Below, in pieces: positions 23,258 to 34,555 of a DNA stretch of 64,000 nucleotides (positions within the stretch are counted from its first letter, which is position 1; every line of letters starts with the position of its first letter). A model generated the notes under the pieces. That model was not told where the DNA came from. It did not search any database and was given only the letters and a program-made list of their open reading frames with translations. The translations under genes and the position numbers were made by a program. The stretch spans positions 124,001 to 188,000 of the forward strand of contig NW_024882732.1 in NCBI RefSeq assembly GCF_019059575.1. The letters run 5' to 3'. The stretch is from Amphibalanus amphitrite. Lineage: Eukaryota; Arthropoda; Thecostraca; Balanomorpha; Balanidae.

Positions 23258-23291
23258 TGTCAGGGGGCAGGGTAGGTAGGGTAGGTACCAC
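20943..23291 (-). CDS. LINE endonuclease/reverse transcriptase ORF, 5'-truncated
   Basis: The open frame is 782 codons with no frameshift or stop. It begins with a C-terminal piece of the apurinic-type endonuclease (FIICGDFNSFP, VLDLILTDL). Reverse transcriptase follows: LRPISLTPLFSKIFE, then AIDFSKAFD with the first catalytic aspartate, CGTPQGTKIAPIAF, and the catalytic KYVDDLSIG (YVDD box). The C-terminal domain ends with QVQKRACKIM and a basic tail. The first dozen residues (MVPTLPTLPPDN) are encoded by the hAT-like element into which the LINE inserted, so the apparent start codon is fortuitous and the real protein is N-terminally incomplete. The intact frame suggests recent insertion. It is not a host gene. 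Confidence 0.88.
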   Translation of the reverse strand: MVPTLPTLPPDNCLVKYEEHLQFAIDELRTLYDCPRFIICGDFNSFPVESLCRLNGLHQIVTAPTHGDSVLDLILTDLGDYYHEPVMLSPLGRSKHVIVHARPRTIQPTPRERTTVRMLPDSGVRAFGRWITAHDWTPVYEASSPDEQVAVLQSTLSTALDRFLPTKTLPVRHRGKPHITATVRHAIAQKHRVFRLEGMSDRWRHLRNKATHLCRKAKAEFYDRKIRGMRTAKPATWYRQIKSLTGRVKNEQLNFAEYETGGTLAEAVNQHFASISSQLPALNLEEFPAYLPADAPPPVIRRADVQRELSSIRSNISTTPNELPARLVKEFAFELSQPLTHIFNSSLSSGKFPSAWKLSFITPIPKVNPPTSFNDLRPISLTPLFSKIFEGFLTTWIMADITPSLDPHQFGNRPGYSTVHYLISLYDFLAKNTDSSSNAAAILAIDFSKAFDLVSHDVVLRKLLDQKVRPSIVPTVASFLNERKQVVRLGGSNPVSSELTTTCGTPQGTKIAPIAFLAHINDCAVTEDHRWKYVDDLSIGILSPARDANIVLQKAQTAASTLETWSENNLMKINGKKCHILICNFSHNTDMDGAVIINNEPVPVVSTMKLLGVHITSDLKWTANTNHITKNASRRLFMLTVLRQFHADLSDIRAVYISFIRPCLEYCSQLWHTGLTQQQAQAIEQVQKRACKIMIGYENYTDYASACQLLNLETLSERRDAVLCKLAADILANPAHPLYPGEQLANVRRPLRRQRKFVVPRAKTERYKKSTVPVLIDLMNRM

Positions 23292-23520
23292 GGTCTTTCC
23301 AGGGGCACCAGCGGCCTAGCAGGGGTATCAGTCATCACATGAGCTGGAGCATGACTAACCAAAAATGAAGAAAATAATTAAAAAAACTGAAAATAGGGCA
23401 CATTGTGGCCGAAATCCCTTGAGGTTTTAATTTTGGGTATAGGTAGGGGCACCACTTCGATTTTCAAAAGGGGGCACGGTGCCCCGGTGCCGGGTGCCCC
23501 TCCCCGTTCCGCCGCCCATG

Positions 23521-23877
23521 GTGAGTGATGTAATTAACACTTTGGTTTCAGTTTTTTTTTTTCAGCCTGATGACTGAGTGCTGACCGACCTAAGTGAGCT
23601 CGGAGCGGGACAGTGCAGCAGCGTGAACATTGCATGATAGTATGATGTTTCATTGATATTCTGGAACCACTTGAAACAATGAAACCTATCAGTTATTACT
23701 TATTTAGTCAGTAATCATCCTGGAATGATACGCGGCAGCGCGGCAGTATGTATGTACTACACGTTATGGACGTAAAGTTTTAATGCAGCAATAAAAAGTT
23801 TACTCTTCTTGGCTACCAAATGCATATGGTTGCGTTCCATTCACCGCGCGACAGAGACAAAAGTTTCATCACTGCTC
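23521..23877. other. Unique flank between two transposons
   Basis: AT-rich single-copy-looking sequence with no gene. It ends in the octa/nonamer that was duplicated by the Foldback-like element. Confidence 0.35.
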
Positions 23878-23886
23878 ATTGTGGTT
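23878..23886. other. Left target-site duplication ATTGTGGTT
   Basis: Identical to 34971-34979 on the far side of the element. The sequences farther out on the two sides differ, as expected for genuine unique flanks. Confidence 0.85.
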
Positions 23887-24300
23887 ATGTAACGGAAGTT
23901 AGCAGGGATTCAGCAGGGGTTCAGCAGGGATTCAGCAGGGATCGACAGCCCCTACGATTTCGCTGAATTTTGGTGGAGAGATGCAGAATGGTGTCCTCTA
24001 TCGAAAATCCTAGTGCCAAAATGCGGGGAATCCATCAGGGGGGCCACAAATCCCAAAAAACAGTATGCCCTCAGGGCACAATCGACGAACTTTGAAAACC
24101 CTACTTCTAGCCGTCAAAACAGCTAAAAATGCACGACATTCGAAAGAGGACAAAATTTTACGTACAACGGTACCAAATTTAGGGGGCTAGCGCCCCCCTG
24201 AACCGAGCAAAACAGCTTCAAATATATGGGCCCGGGAGTATGCCCTCGGGGCATAAATAAACGTTTTCAACAATTTCAGGCCTATAACATCGACAAAATC

Positions 24301-27300
24301 CAGCAATATGCACATCATTGGAAAGAGCGTAATTTCCCAAACAAAAAACCCAAGTAACATTTTTCGATGGGGCCCACCTGGGGCCCACGGGACCCAATTG
24401 AAATTTGGGGCCCAATGGGGCGGCCCCTACGATTTTCTTCAAAATTTGCACAGACACTCTCCTGGGCCCCCTCTTCAATCTGGCTGAAGAAACCTACCGG
24501 GGAATCCAAAGGAAGGGGCCCAAAGAGGGCCCCAAAGAGGCCCTTTCTAAGTATTGCCCCTAATTTTGCGACCAACCCCGGCAATATGCACATCATTGGA
24601 AAGAGCGTAATTTCCCAAACAAAAAACCCAAGTAACATTTTTCGATGGGGCCCACCTGGGGCCCACGGGACCCAATTGAAATTTGGGGCCCAATGGGGCG
24701 GCCCCTACGATTTTCTTCAAAATTTGCACAGACACTCTCCTGGGCCCCCTCTTCAATCTGGCTGAAGAAACCTACCGGGGAATCCAAAGGAAGGGGCCCA
24801 AAGAGGGCCCCAAAGAGGCCCTTTCTAAGTATTGCCCCTAATTTCGCGACCAACCCCGGCAATATGCACATCATTGGAAAGAGCGTAATTTCCCAAACAA
24901 AAAACCCAAGTAACATTTTTCGATGGGGCCCACCTGGGGCCCACGGGACCCAATTGAAATTTGGGGCCCAATGGGGCGGCCCCTACGATTTTCTTCAAAA
25001 TTTGCACAGACACTCTCCTGGGCCCCCTCTTCAATCTGGCTGAAGAAACGTACCGGGGAATCCAAGGGAAAGGGGCCCAAAGAGGGCCCCAAAGAGGCCC
25101 TTTCAAAGTATTGCCCCTAATTTCGCGACCAACCCCGGCAATATGCACATCATTGGAAAGAGCGTAATTTCCCAAACAAAAACCCAAGTAACATTTTTCG
25201 ATGGGGCCCACCTGGGGCCCACGGGACCCAATTGAAATTTGGGGCCCTATGGGGCGGCCCCTACGATTTTCTTCAAAATTTGCACAGACACTCTCCTGGG
25301 CCCCCTCTTCAATCTGGCTGAAGAAACCTACCGGGGAATCCAAAGAAAGGGGCCCAAAGAGGGCCCCAAAAAGGCCCTTTCTAAGTATTGCCCCTAATTT
25401 CGCGACCAACCCCGGCAATATGCACATCATTGGAAAGAGCGTAATTTCCCAAACAAAAAACCCAAGTAACATTTTTCGATGGGGCCCACCTGGGGCCCAC
25501 GGGACCCAATTGAAATTTGGGGCCCAATGGGGCGGCCCCTACGATTTTCTTCAAAATTTGCACAGACACTCTCCTGGGCCCCCTCTTCAATCTGGCTGAA
25601 GAAACCTACCGGGGAATTCAAAGGAAGGGGCCCAAAGAGGGCCACAAAGAGGCCCTTTCTAAGTATTGCCCCTAATTTCGCGACCAACCCCGGCAATATG
25701 CACATCATTGGAAAGAGCGTAATTTCCCAAACAAAAACCCAAGTAACATTTTTCGATGGGGCCCACCTGGGGCCCACGGGACCCAATTGAAATTTGGGGC
25801 CCAATGGGGCGGCACCTACGATTTTCTTCAAAATTTGCACAGACACTCTCCTGGGCCCCCTCTTCAATCTGGCTGAAGAAACCTACCGGGGAATCCAAAG
25901 GAAGGGGCCCAAAGAGGGCCCCAAAGAGGCCCTTTCTAAGTATTGCCCCTAATTTCGCGACCAACCCCGGCAATATGCACATCATTGGAAAGAGCGTAAT
26001 TTCCCAAACAAAAAACCCAAGTAACATTTTTCGATGGGGCCCACCTGGGGCCCACGGGACCCAATTGAAATTTGGGGCCCAATGGGGCGGCCCCTACGAT
26101 TTTCTTCAAAATTTGCACAGACACTCTCCTGGGCCCCCTCTTCAATCTGGCTGAAGAAACCTACCGGGGAATCCAAGGGAAAGGGGCCCAAAGAGGGCCC
26201 CAAAGAGGCCCTTTCAAAGTATTGCCCCTAATTTCGCGACCAACCCCGGCAATATGCACATCATTGGAAAGAGCGTAATTTCCCAAACAAAAACCCAAGT
26301 AACATTTTTCGATGGGGCCCACCTGGGGCCCACGGGACCCAATTGAAATTTGGGGCCCTATGGGGCGGCCCCTACGATTTTCTTCAAAATTTGCACAGAC
26401 ACTCTCCTGGGCCCCCTCTTCAATCTGGCTGAAGAAACCTACCGGGGAATCCAAAGAAAGGGGCCCAAAGAGGGCCCCAAAAAGGCCCTTTCTAAGTATT
26501 GCCCCTAATTTCGCGACCAACCCCGGCAATATGCACATCATTGGAAAGAGCGTAATTTCCCAAACAAAAAACCCAAGTAACATTTTTCGATGGGGCCCAC
26601 CTGGGGCCCACGGGACCCAATTGAAATTTGGGGCCCAATGGGGCGGCCCCTACGATTTTCTTCAAAATTTGCACAGACACTCTCCTGGGCCCCCTCTTCA
26701 ATCTGGCTGAAGAAACCTACCGGGGAATTCAAAGGAAGGGGCCCAAAGAGGGCCCCAAAGAGGCCCTTTCTAAGTATTGCCCCTAATTTCGCGACCAACC
26801 CCGGCAATATGCACATCATTGGAAAGAGCGTAATTTCCCAAACAAAAAACCCAAGTAACATTTTTCGATGGGGCCCACCTGGGGCCCACGGGACCCAATT
26901 GAAATTTGGGGCCCAATGGGGCGGCCCCTACGATTTTCTTCAAAATTTGCACAGACACTCTCCTGGGCCCCCTCTTCAATCTGGCTGAAGAAACCTACCG
27001 GGGAATCCAAAGGAAGGGGCCCAAAGAGGGCCCCAAAGAGGCCCTTTCTAAGTATTGCCCCTAATTTTGCGACCAACCCCAGCAATATGCACATCATTGG
27101 AAAGAGCGTAATTTCCCAAACAAAAAACCCAAGTAACATTTTTCGATGGGGCCCACCTGGGGCCCACGGGACCCAATTGAAATTTGGGGCCCAATGGGGC
27201 GGCCCCTACGATTTTCTTCAAAATTTGCACAGACACTCTCCTGGGCCCCCTCTTCAATCTGGCTGAAGAAACCTACCGGGGAATCCAAGGGAAAGGGGCC

Positions 27301-28681
27301 CAAAGAGGGCCCCAAAGAGGCCCTTTCTAAGTATTGCCCCTAATTTCGCGACCAACCCCGGCAATATGCACATCATTGGAAAGAGCGTAATTTCCCAAAC
27401 AAAAAACCCAAGTAACATTTTTCGATGGGGCCCACCTGGGCCCACGGGACCCAATTGAAATTTGGGGCCCAATGGGGCGGCCCCTACGATTTTCTTCAAA
27501 ATTTGCACAGACACTCTCCTGGGCCCCTCTTCAATCTGGCTGAAGAAACCTACCGGGGAATCCAAAGGAAGGGGCCCAAAGAGGGCCCCAAAGAGGCCCT
27601 TTCTAAGTATTGCCCCTAATTTCGCGACCAACCCCGGCAATATGCACATCATTGGAAAGAGCGTAATTTCCCAAACAAAAAACCCAAGTAACATTTTTCG
27701 ATGGGGCCCACCTGGGGCCCACGGGACCCAATTGAAATTTGGGGCCCAATGGGGCGGCCCCTACGATTTTCTTCAAAATTTGCACAGACACTCTCCTGGG
27801 CCCCCTCTTCAATCTGGCTGAAGAAACCTACCGGGGAATCCAAGGGAAAGGGGCCCAAAGAGGGCCCCAAATAGGCCCTTTCTAAGTATTGCCCCTAATT
27901 TCGCGACCAACCCCGGCAATATGCACATCATTGGAAAGAGCGTAATTTCCCAAACAAAAACCCAAGTAACATTTTTCGATGGGGCCCACCTGGGGCCCAC
28001 GGGACCCAATTGAAATTTGGGGCCCAATGGGGCGGCCCCTACGATTTTCTTCAAAATTTGCACAGACACTCTCCTGGGCCCCCTCTTCAATCTGGCTGAA
28101 GAAACCTACCGGGGAATCCAAAGGAAGGGGCCCAAAGAGGGCCCCAAAGAGGCCCTTTCTAAGTATTGCCCCCAATTTTGCGACCAACCCCGGCAATATG
28201 CACATCATTGGAAAGAGCGTAATTTTCCAAACAAAAAACCCAAGTAACATTTTTCGATGGGGCCCACCTGGGGCCCACGGGACCCAATTGAAATTTGGGG
28301 CCCAATGGGGCGGCCCCTACGATTTTCTTCAAAATTTGCACAGACACTCTCCTGGGCCCCCTCTTCAATCTGGCTGAAGAAACCTACCGGGGAATCCAAA
28401 GGAAGGGGCCCAAAGAGGGCCCCAAAGAGGCCCTTTCTAAGTATTGCCCCTAATTTTGCGACCAACCCCGGCAATATGCACATCATTGGCAAGAGCGTAA
28501 TTTCCCAAACAAAAAACCCAAGTAACATTTTTCGATGGGGCCCACCTGGGGCCCACGGGACCCAATTGAAATTTGGGGCCCAATGGGGCGGCCCCTACGA
28601 TTTTCTTCAAAATTTGCACAGACACTCTCCTGGGCCCCCTCTTCAATCTGGCTGAAGAAACCTACCGGGGAATCCAAAGGA
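24301..28681 (+). repeat. Left array of the 278-bp unit, about 16 copies
   Basis: Copies recur every 277-278 bp; for example the motif GATGGGGCCCACCTGGGG starts near 24366, 24644, 24922, 25200 and 25478. Copies are nearly identical. A higher-order block of 1,111 bp (four units) repeats: shared rare variants lie at 25176 and 26287 (one A fewer), at 25243 and 26354 (CCCTATGG), and at about 25614 and 26725 (GGAATTCAAAG). The unit length is not a multiple of three, so the open frames of about 130 codons crossing it cannot continue and are not genes. Confidence 0.92.
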
Positions 28682-28690
28682 TGCCGTTGA
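28682..28690. other. Palindrome centre of the Foldback-like element
   Basis: The left array stops inside a unit (at ATCCAAAGGA), nine bases follow (TGCCGTTGA), and the right array starts at a different point of the unit (TCTTTCCAATGATG). The arms meet out of register and almost without a loop. Confidence 0.8.
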
Positions 28691-31600
28691 TCTTTCCAAT
28701 GATGTGCATATTGCCGGGGTTGGTCGCAAAATTAGGGGCAATACTTAGAAAGGGCCTCTTTGGGGCCCTCTTTGGGCCCCTTCCTTTGGATTCCCCGGTA
28801 AGTTTCTTCAGCCAGATTGAAGAGGGGGCCCAGTAGAGTGTCTGTGCAAATTTTGAAGAAAATCGTAGGGGCCGCCCCATTGGGCCCCAAATTTCAATTG
28901 GGTCCCGTGGGCCCCAGGTGGGCCCCATCAAAAAATGTTACTTGGGTTTTTTGTTTGGGAAATTACGCTCTTTCCAATGATGTGCATATTGCCGGGGTTG
29001 GTCGCGAAATTAGGGGCAATACTTAGAAAGGGCCTCTTTGGGGCCCTCTTTGGGCCCCTTTCTTTGGATTCCCCGGTAGGTTTCTTCAGCCAGATTGAAG
29101 AGGGGGCCCAGGAGAGTGTCTGTGCAAATTTTGAAGAAAATCGTAGGGGCCGCCCCATTGGGCCCTAAATTTCAATTGGGTCCCGTGGGCCCCAGGTGGG
29201 CCCCATCGAAAAATGTTACTTGGGTTTTTGTTTGGGAAAGTACGCTCTTTCCAATGATGTGCATATTGCCGGGGTTGGTCGCGAAATTAGGGGCAATACT
29301 TAGAAAGGGCCTCTTTGGGGCCCTCTTTGGGCCCCTTCCTTTGGATTCCCCGGTAGGTTTCTTCAGCCAGATTGAAGAGGGGGCCCAGGAGAGTGTCTGT
29401 GCAAATTTTGAAGAAAATCGTAGGGGCCGCCCCATTGGGCCCCAAATTTCAATTGGGTCCCGTGGGCCCCAGGTGGGCCCCATCGAAAAATGTTACTTGT
29501 GTTTTTTGTTTGGGAAATTACGCTCTTTCCAATGATGTGCATATTGCCGGGGTTGGTCGCGAAATTAGGGGCAATACTTAGAAAGGGCCTCTTTGGGGCC
29601 CTCTTTGGGCCCCTTCCTTTGGATTCCCCGGTAGGTTTCTTCAGCCAGATTGAAGAGGGGGCCCAGGAGAGTGTCTGTGCAAATTTTGAAGAAAATCGTA
29701 GGGGCCGCCCCATTGGGCCCCAAATTTCAATTGGGTCCCGTGGGCCCCAGGTGGGCCCCATCGAAAAATGTTACTTGGGTTTTTTGTTTGGGAAATTACG
29801 CTCTTTCCAATGATGTGCATATTGCCGGGGTTGGTCGCAAAATTAGGGGCAATACTTAGAAAGGGCCTCTTTGGGGCCCTCTTTGGGCCCCTTCCTTTGG
29901 ATTCCCCGGTAGGTTTCTTCAGCCAGATTGAAGAGGGGGCCCAGGAGAGTGTCTGTGCAAATTTTGAAGAAAATCGTAGGGGCCGCCCCATTGGGCCCCC
30001 AAATTTCAATTGGGTCCCGTGGGCCCCAGGTGGGCCCCATCGAAAAATGTTACTTGGGTTTTTTGTTTGGGAAATTACGCTCTTTCCAATGATGTGCATA
30101 TTGCCGGGGTTGGTCGCAAAATTAGGGGCAATACTTAGAAAGGGCCTCTTTGGGGCCCTCTTTGGGCCCCTTCCTTTGGATTCCCCGGTAGGTTTCTTCA
30201 GCCAGATTGAAGAGGGGGCCCAGGAGAGTGTCTGTGCAAATTTAGAAGAAAATCGTAGGGGCCGCCCCATTGGGCCCCAAATTTCAATTGGGTCCCGTGG
30301 GCCCCAGGTGGGCCCCATCGAAAAATGTTACTTGGGTTTTTTGTTTGGGAAATTACGCTCTTTCCAATGATGTGCATATTGCCGGGGTTGGTCGCAAAAT
30401 TAGGGGCAATACTTAGAAAGGGCCTCTTTGGGGCCCTCTTTGGGCCCCTTCCTTTGGATTCCCCGGTAGGTTTCTTCAGCCAGATTGAAGAGGGGGCCCA
30501 GGAGAGTGTCTGTGCAAATTTTGAAGAAAATCGTAGGGGCCGCCCCTCTGGGCCCCAAATTTCAATTGGGTCCCGTGGGCCCCAGGTGGGCCCCATCGAA
30601 AAATGTTACTTGGGTTTTTTGTTTGGGAAATTACGCTCTTTCCAATGATGTGCATATTGCCGGGGTTGGTCGCGAAATTAGGGGCAATACTTAGAAAGGG
30701 CCTCTTTGGGGCCCTCTTTGGGCCCCTTCCTTTGGATTCCCCGGTAGGTTTCTTCAGCCAGATTGAAGAGGGGGCCCAGGAGAGTGTCTGTGCAAATTTT
30801 GAAGAAAATCGTAGGGGCCGCCCCATTGGGCCCCAAATTTCAATTGGGTCCCGTGGGCCCCAGGTGGGCCCCATCGAAAAATGTTACTTGTGTTTTTTGT
30901 TTGGGAAATTACGCTCTTTCCAATGATGTGCATATTGCCGGGGTTGGTCGCGAAATTAGGGGCAATACTTAGAAAGGGCCTCTTTGGGGCCCTCTTTAGG
31001 CCCCTTCCTTTGGATTCCCCGGTAGGTTTCTTCAGCCAGATTGAAGAGGGGGCCCAGGAGAGTGTCTGTGCAAATTTTGAAGAAAATCGTAGGGGCCGCC
31101 CCATTGGGCCCCAAATTTCAATTGGGTCCCGTGGGCCCCAGGTGGGCCCCATCGAAAAATGTTACTTGGGTTTTTTGTTTGGGAAATTACGCTCTTTCCA
31201 ATGATGTGCATATTGCCGGGGTTGGTCGCGAAATTAGGGGCAATACTTAGAAAGGGCCTCTTTGGGGCCCTCTTTGGGCCCCTTCCTTTGGATTCCCCGG
31301 TAGGTTTCTTCAGCCAGATTGAAGAGGGGGCCCAGGAGAGTGTCTGTGCAAATTTTGAAGAAAATCGTAGGGGCCGCCCCATTGGGCCCCAAGTTTCAAT
31401 TGGGTCCCGTGGGCCCCAGGTGGGCCCCATCGAAAAATGTTACTTGGGTTTTTTGTTTGGGAAATTACGCTCTTTCCAATGATGTGCATATTGCCGGGGT
31501 TGGTCGCGAAATTAGGGGCAATACTTAGAAAGGGCCTCTTTGGGGCCCTCTTTGGGCCCCTTCCTTTGGATTCCCCGGTAGGTTTCTTCAGCCAGATTGA

Positions 31601-34555
31601 AGAGGGGGCCCAGGAGAGTGTCTGTGCAAATTTTGAAGAAAATCGTAGGGGCCGCCCCATTGGGCCCCAAGTTTCAATTGGGTCCCGTGGGCCCCAGGTG
31701 GGCCCCATCGAAAAATGTTACTTGGGTTTTTTGTTTGGGAAATTACGCTCTTTCCAATGATGTGCATATTGCCGGGGTTGGTCGCGAAATTAGGGGCAAT
31801 ACTTAGAAAGGGCCTCTTTGGGGCCCTCTTTGGGCCCCTTCCTTTGGATTCCCCGGTAGGTTTCTTCAGCCAGATTGAAGAGGGGGCCCAGGAGAGTGTC
31901 TGTGCAAATTTTGAAGAAAATCGTAGGGGCCGCCCCATTGGGCCCCAAATTTCAATTGGGTCCCGTGGGCCCCAGGTGGGCCCCATCGAAAAATGTTACT
32001 TGGGTTTTTTGTTTTGGAAATTACGCTCTTTCCAATGATGTGCATATTGCCGGGGTTGGTCGCAAAATTAGGGGCAATACTTAGAAAGGGCCTCTTTGGG
32101 GCCCTCTTTGGGCCCCTTCCTTTGGATTCCCCGGTAGGTTTCTTCAGCCAGATTGAAGAGGGGGCCCAGGAGAGTGTCTGTGCAAATTTTGAAGAAAATC
32201 GTAGGGGCCGCCCCATTGGGCCCCAAATTTCAATTGGGTCCCGTGGGCCCCAGGTGGGCCCCATCGAAAAATGTTACTTGGGTTTTTTGTTTGGGAAATT
32301 ACGCTCTTTCCAATGATGTGCATATTGCCGGGGTTGGTCGCAAAATTAGGGGCAATACTTAGAAATGGCCTCTTTGGGGCCCTCTTTGGGCCCCTTCCTT
32401 TGGATTCCCCGGTAGGTTTCTTCAGCCAGATTGAAGAGGGGGCCCAGGAGAGTGTCTGTGCAAATTTTGAAGAAAATCGTAGGGGCCGCCCCATTGGGCC
32501 CCAAATTTCAATTGGGTCCCGTGGGCCCCAGGTGGGCCCCATCGAAAAATGTTACTTGGGTTTTTTGTTTGGGAAATTACGCTCTTTCCAATGATGTGCA
32601 TATTGCCGGGGTTGGTCGCAAAATTAGGGGCAATACTTAGAAAGGGCCTCTTTGGGGCCCTCTTTGGGCCCCTTCCTTTGGATTCCCCGGTAGGTTTCTT
32701 CAGCCAGATTGAAGAGGGGGCCCAGGAGAGTGTCTGTGCAAATTTTGAAGAAAATCGTAGGGGCCGCCCCATTGGGCCCCCAAATTTCAATTGGGTCCCG
32801 TGGGCCCCAGGTGGGCCCCATCGAAAAATGTTACTTGGGTTTTTTGTTTGGGAAATTACGCTCTTTCCAATGATGTGCATATTGCCGGGGTTGGTCGCAA
32901 AATTAGGGGCAATACTTAGAAAGGGCCTCTTTGGGGCCCTCTTTGGGCCCCTTCCTTTGGATTCCCCGGTAGGTTTCTTCAGCCAGATTGAAGAGGGGGC
33001 CCAGGAGAGTGTCTGTGCAAATTTTGAAGAAAATCGTAGGGGCCGCCCCATTGGGCCCCAAATTTCAATTGGGTCCCGTGGGCCCCAGGTGGGCCCCATC
33101 GAAAAATGTTACTTGGGTTTTTTGTTTGGGAAATTACGCTCTTTCCAATGATGTGCATATTGCCGGGGTTGGTCGCAAAATTAGGGGCAATACTTAGGAA
33201 AGGGCCTCTTTGGGGCCCTCTTTGGGCCCCTTCCTTTGGATTCCCCGGTAGGTTTCTTCAGCCAGATTGAAGAGGGGGCCCAGGAGAGTGTCTGTGCAAA
33301 TTTTGAAGAAAATCGTAGGGGCCGCCCCATTGGCCCCAAATTTCAATTGGGTCCCGTGGGCCCCAGGTGGGCCCCATCGAAAAATGTTACTTGGGTTTTT
33401 TGTTTGGGAAATTACGCTCTTTCCAATGATGTGCATATTGCCGGGGTTGGTCGCGAAATTAGGGGCAATACTTAGAAAGGGCCTCTTTGGGGCCCTCTTT
33501 GGGCCCCTTCCTTTGGATTCCCCGGTAGGTTTCTTCAGCCAGATTGAAGAGGGGGCCCAGGAGAGTGTCTGTGCAAATTTTGAAGAAAATCGTAGGGGCC
33601 GCCCCATTGGGCCCCAAGTTTCAATTGGGTCCCGTGGGCCCCAGGTGGGCCCCATCGAAAAATGTTACTTGGGTTTTTTGTTTGGGAAATTACGCTCTTT
33701 CCAATGATGTGCATATTGCCGGGGTTGGTCGCGAAATTAGGGGCAATACTTAGAAAGGGCCTCTTTGGGGCCCTCTTTGGGCCCCTTCCTTTGGATTCCC
33801 CGGTAGGTTTCTTCAGCCAGATTGAAGAGGGGGCCCAGGAGAGTGTCTGTGCAAATTTTGAAGAAAATCGTAGGGGCCGCCCCATTGGGCCCCAAATTTC
33901 AATTGGGTCCCGTGGGCCCCAGGTGGGCCCCATCGAAAAATGTTACTTGGGTTTTTTGTTTGGGAAATTACGCTCTTTCCAATGATGTGCATATTGCCGG
34001 GGTTGGTCGCAAAATTAGGGGCAATACTTAGAAAGGGCCTCTTTGGGGCCCTCTTTGGGCCCCTTCCTTTGGATTCCCCGGTAGGTTTCTTCAGCCAGAT
34101 TGAAGAGGGGGCCCAGGAGAGTGTCTGTGCAAATTTTGAAGAAAATCGTAGGGGCCGCCTTATTGGGCCCCAAATTTCAATTGGGTCCCGTGGGCCCCAG
34201 GTGGGCCCCATCGAAAAATGTTACTTGGGTTTTTTTGTTTGGGAAATTACGCTCTTTCCAATGATGTGCATATTGCCGGGGTTGGTCGCAAAATTAGGGG
34301 CAATACTTAGAAAGGGCCTCTTTGGGGCCCTCTTTGGGCCCCTTCCTTTGGATTCCCCGGTAGGTTTCTTCAGCCAGATTGAAGAGGGGGCCCAGGAGAG
34401 TGTCTGTGCAAATTTTGAAGAAAATCGTAGGGGCCGCCCCATTGGGCCCCAAATTTCAATTGGGTCCCGTGGGCCCCAGGTGGGCCCCATCGAAAAATGT
34501 TACTTGGGTTTTTTGTTTGGGAAATTACGCTCTTTCCAATGATGTGCATATTGCT
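28691..34555 (-). repeat. Right array of the 278-bp unit, about 21 copies, inverted
   Basis: The same unit as in the left arm, reverse complemented. Rare variants again show duplication in blocks: an extra C at about 29998 and 32779 (2,781 bp apart, ten units), a G to T in the ACTTGTG motif near 29500 and 30890 (five units apart), and AAGTTTC instead of AAATTTC near 31391, 31669 and 33616. No coding capacity. Confidence 0.92.

Larger units (their letters stand above)
17884..23520 (-). mobile_element. hAT-like element interrupted by later insertions
   Basis: The ends CATAGGCGGCGGAACG (17884) and CGTTCCGCCGCCCATG (to 23520) form the same terminal pair as the complete copy at 47478-49224, here in the opposite orientation. 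The 17884-18230 part corresponds to that copy's right arm; 18230-18410 and 20690-20756 to its minisatellite; 23258-23520 to its left arm. It was opened by a TIR element (18411-20689) and by a LINE (20757 to about 23257). No 8-bp target duplication survives; the left neighbour is itself truncated. Confidence 0.7.

Noticed and set aside
24301..34555. CRISPR array
   Set aside because: Contiguous 278-bp units with no variable spacers, in a eukaryotic context.
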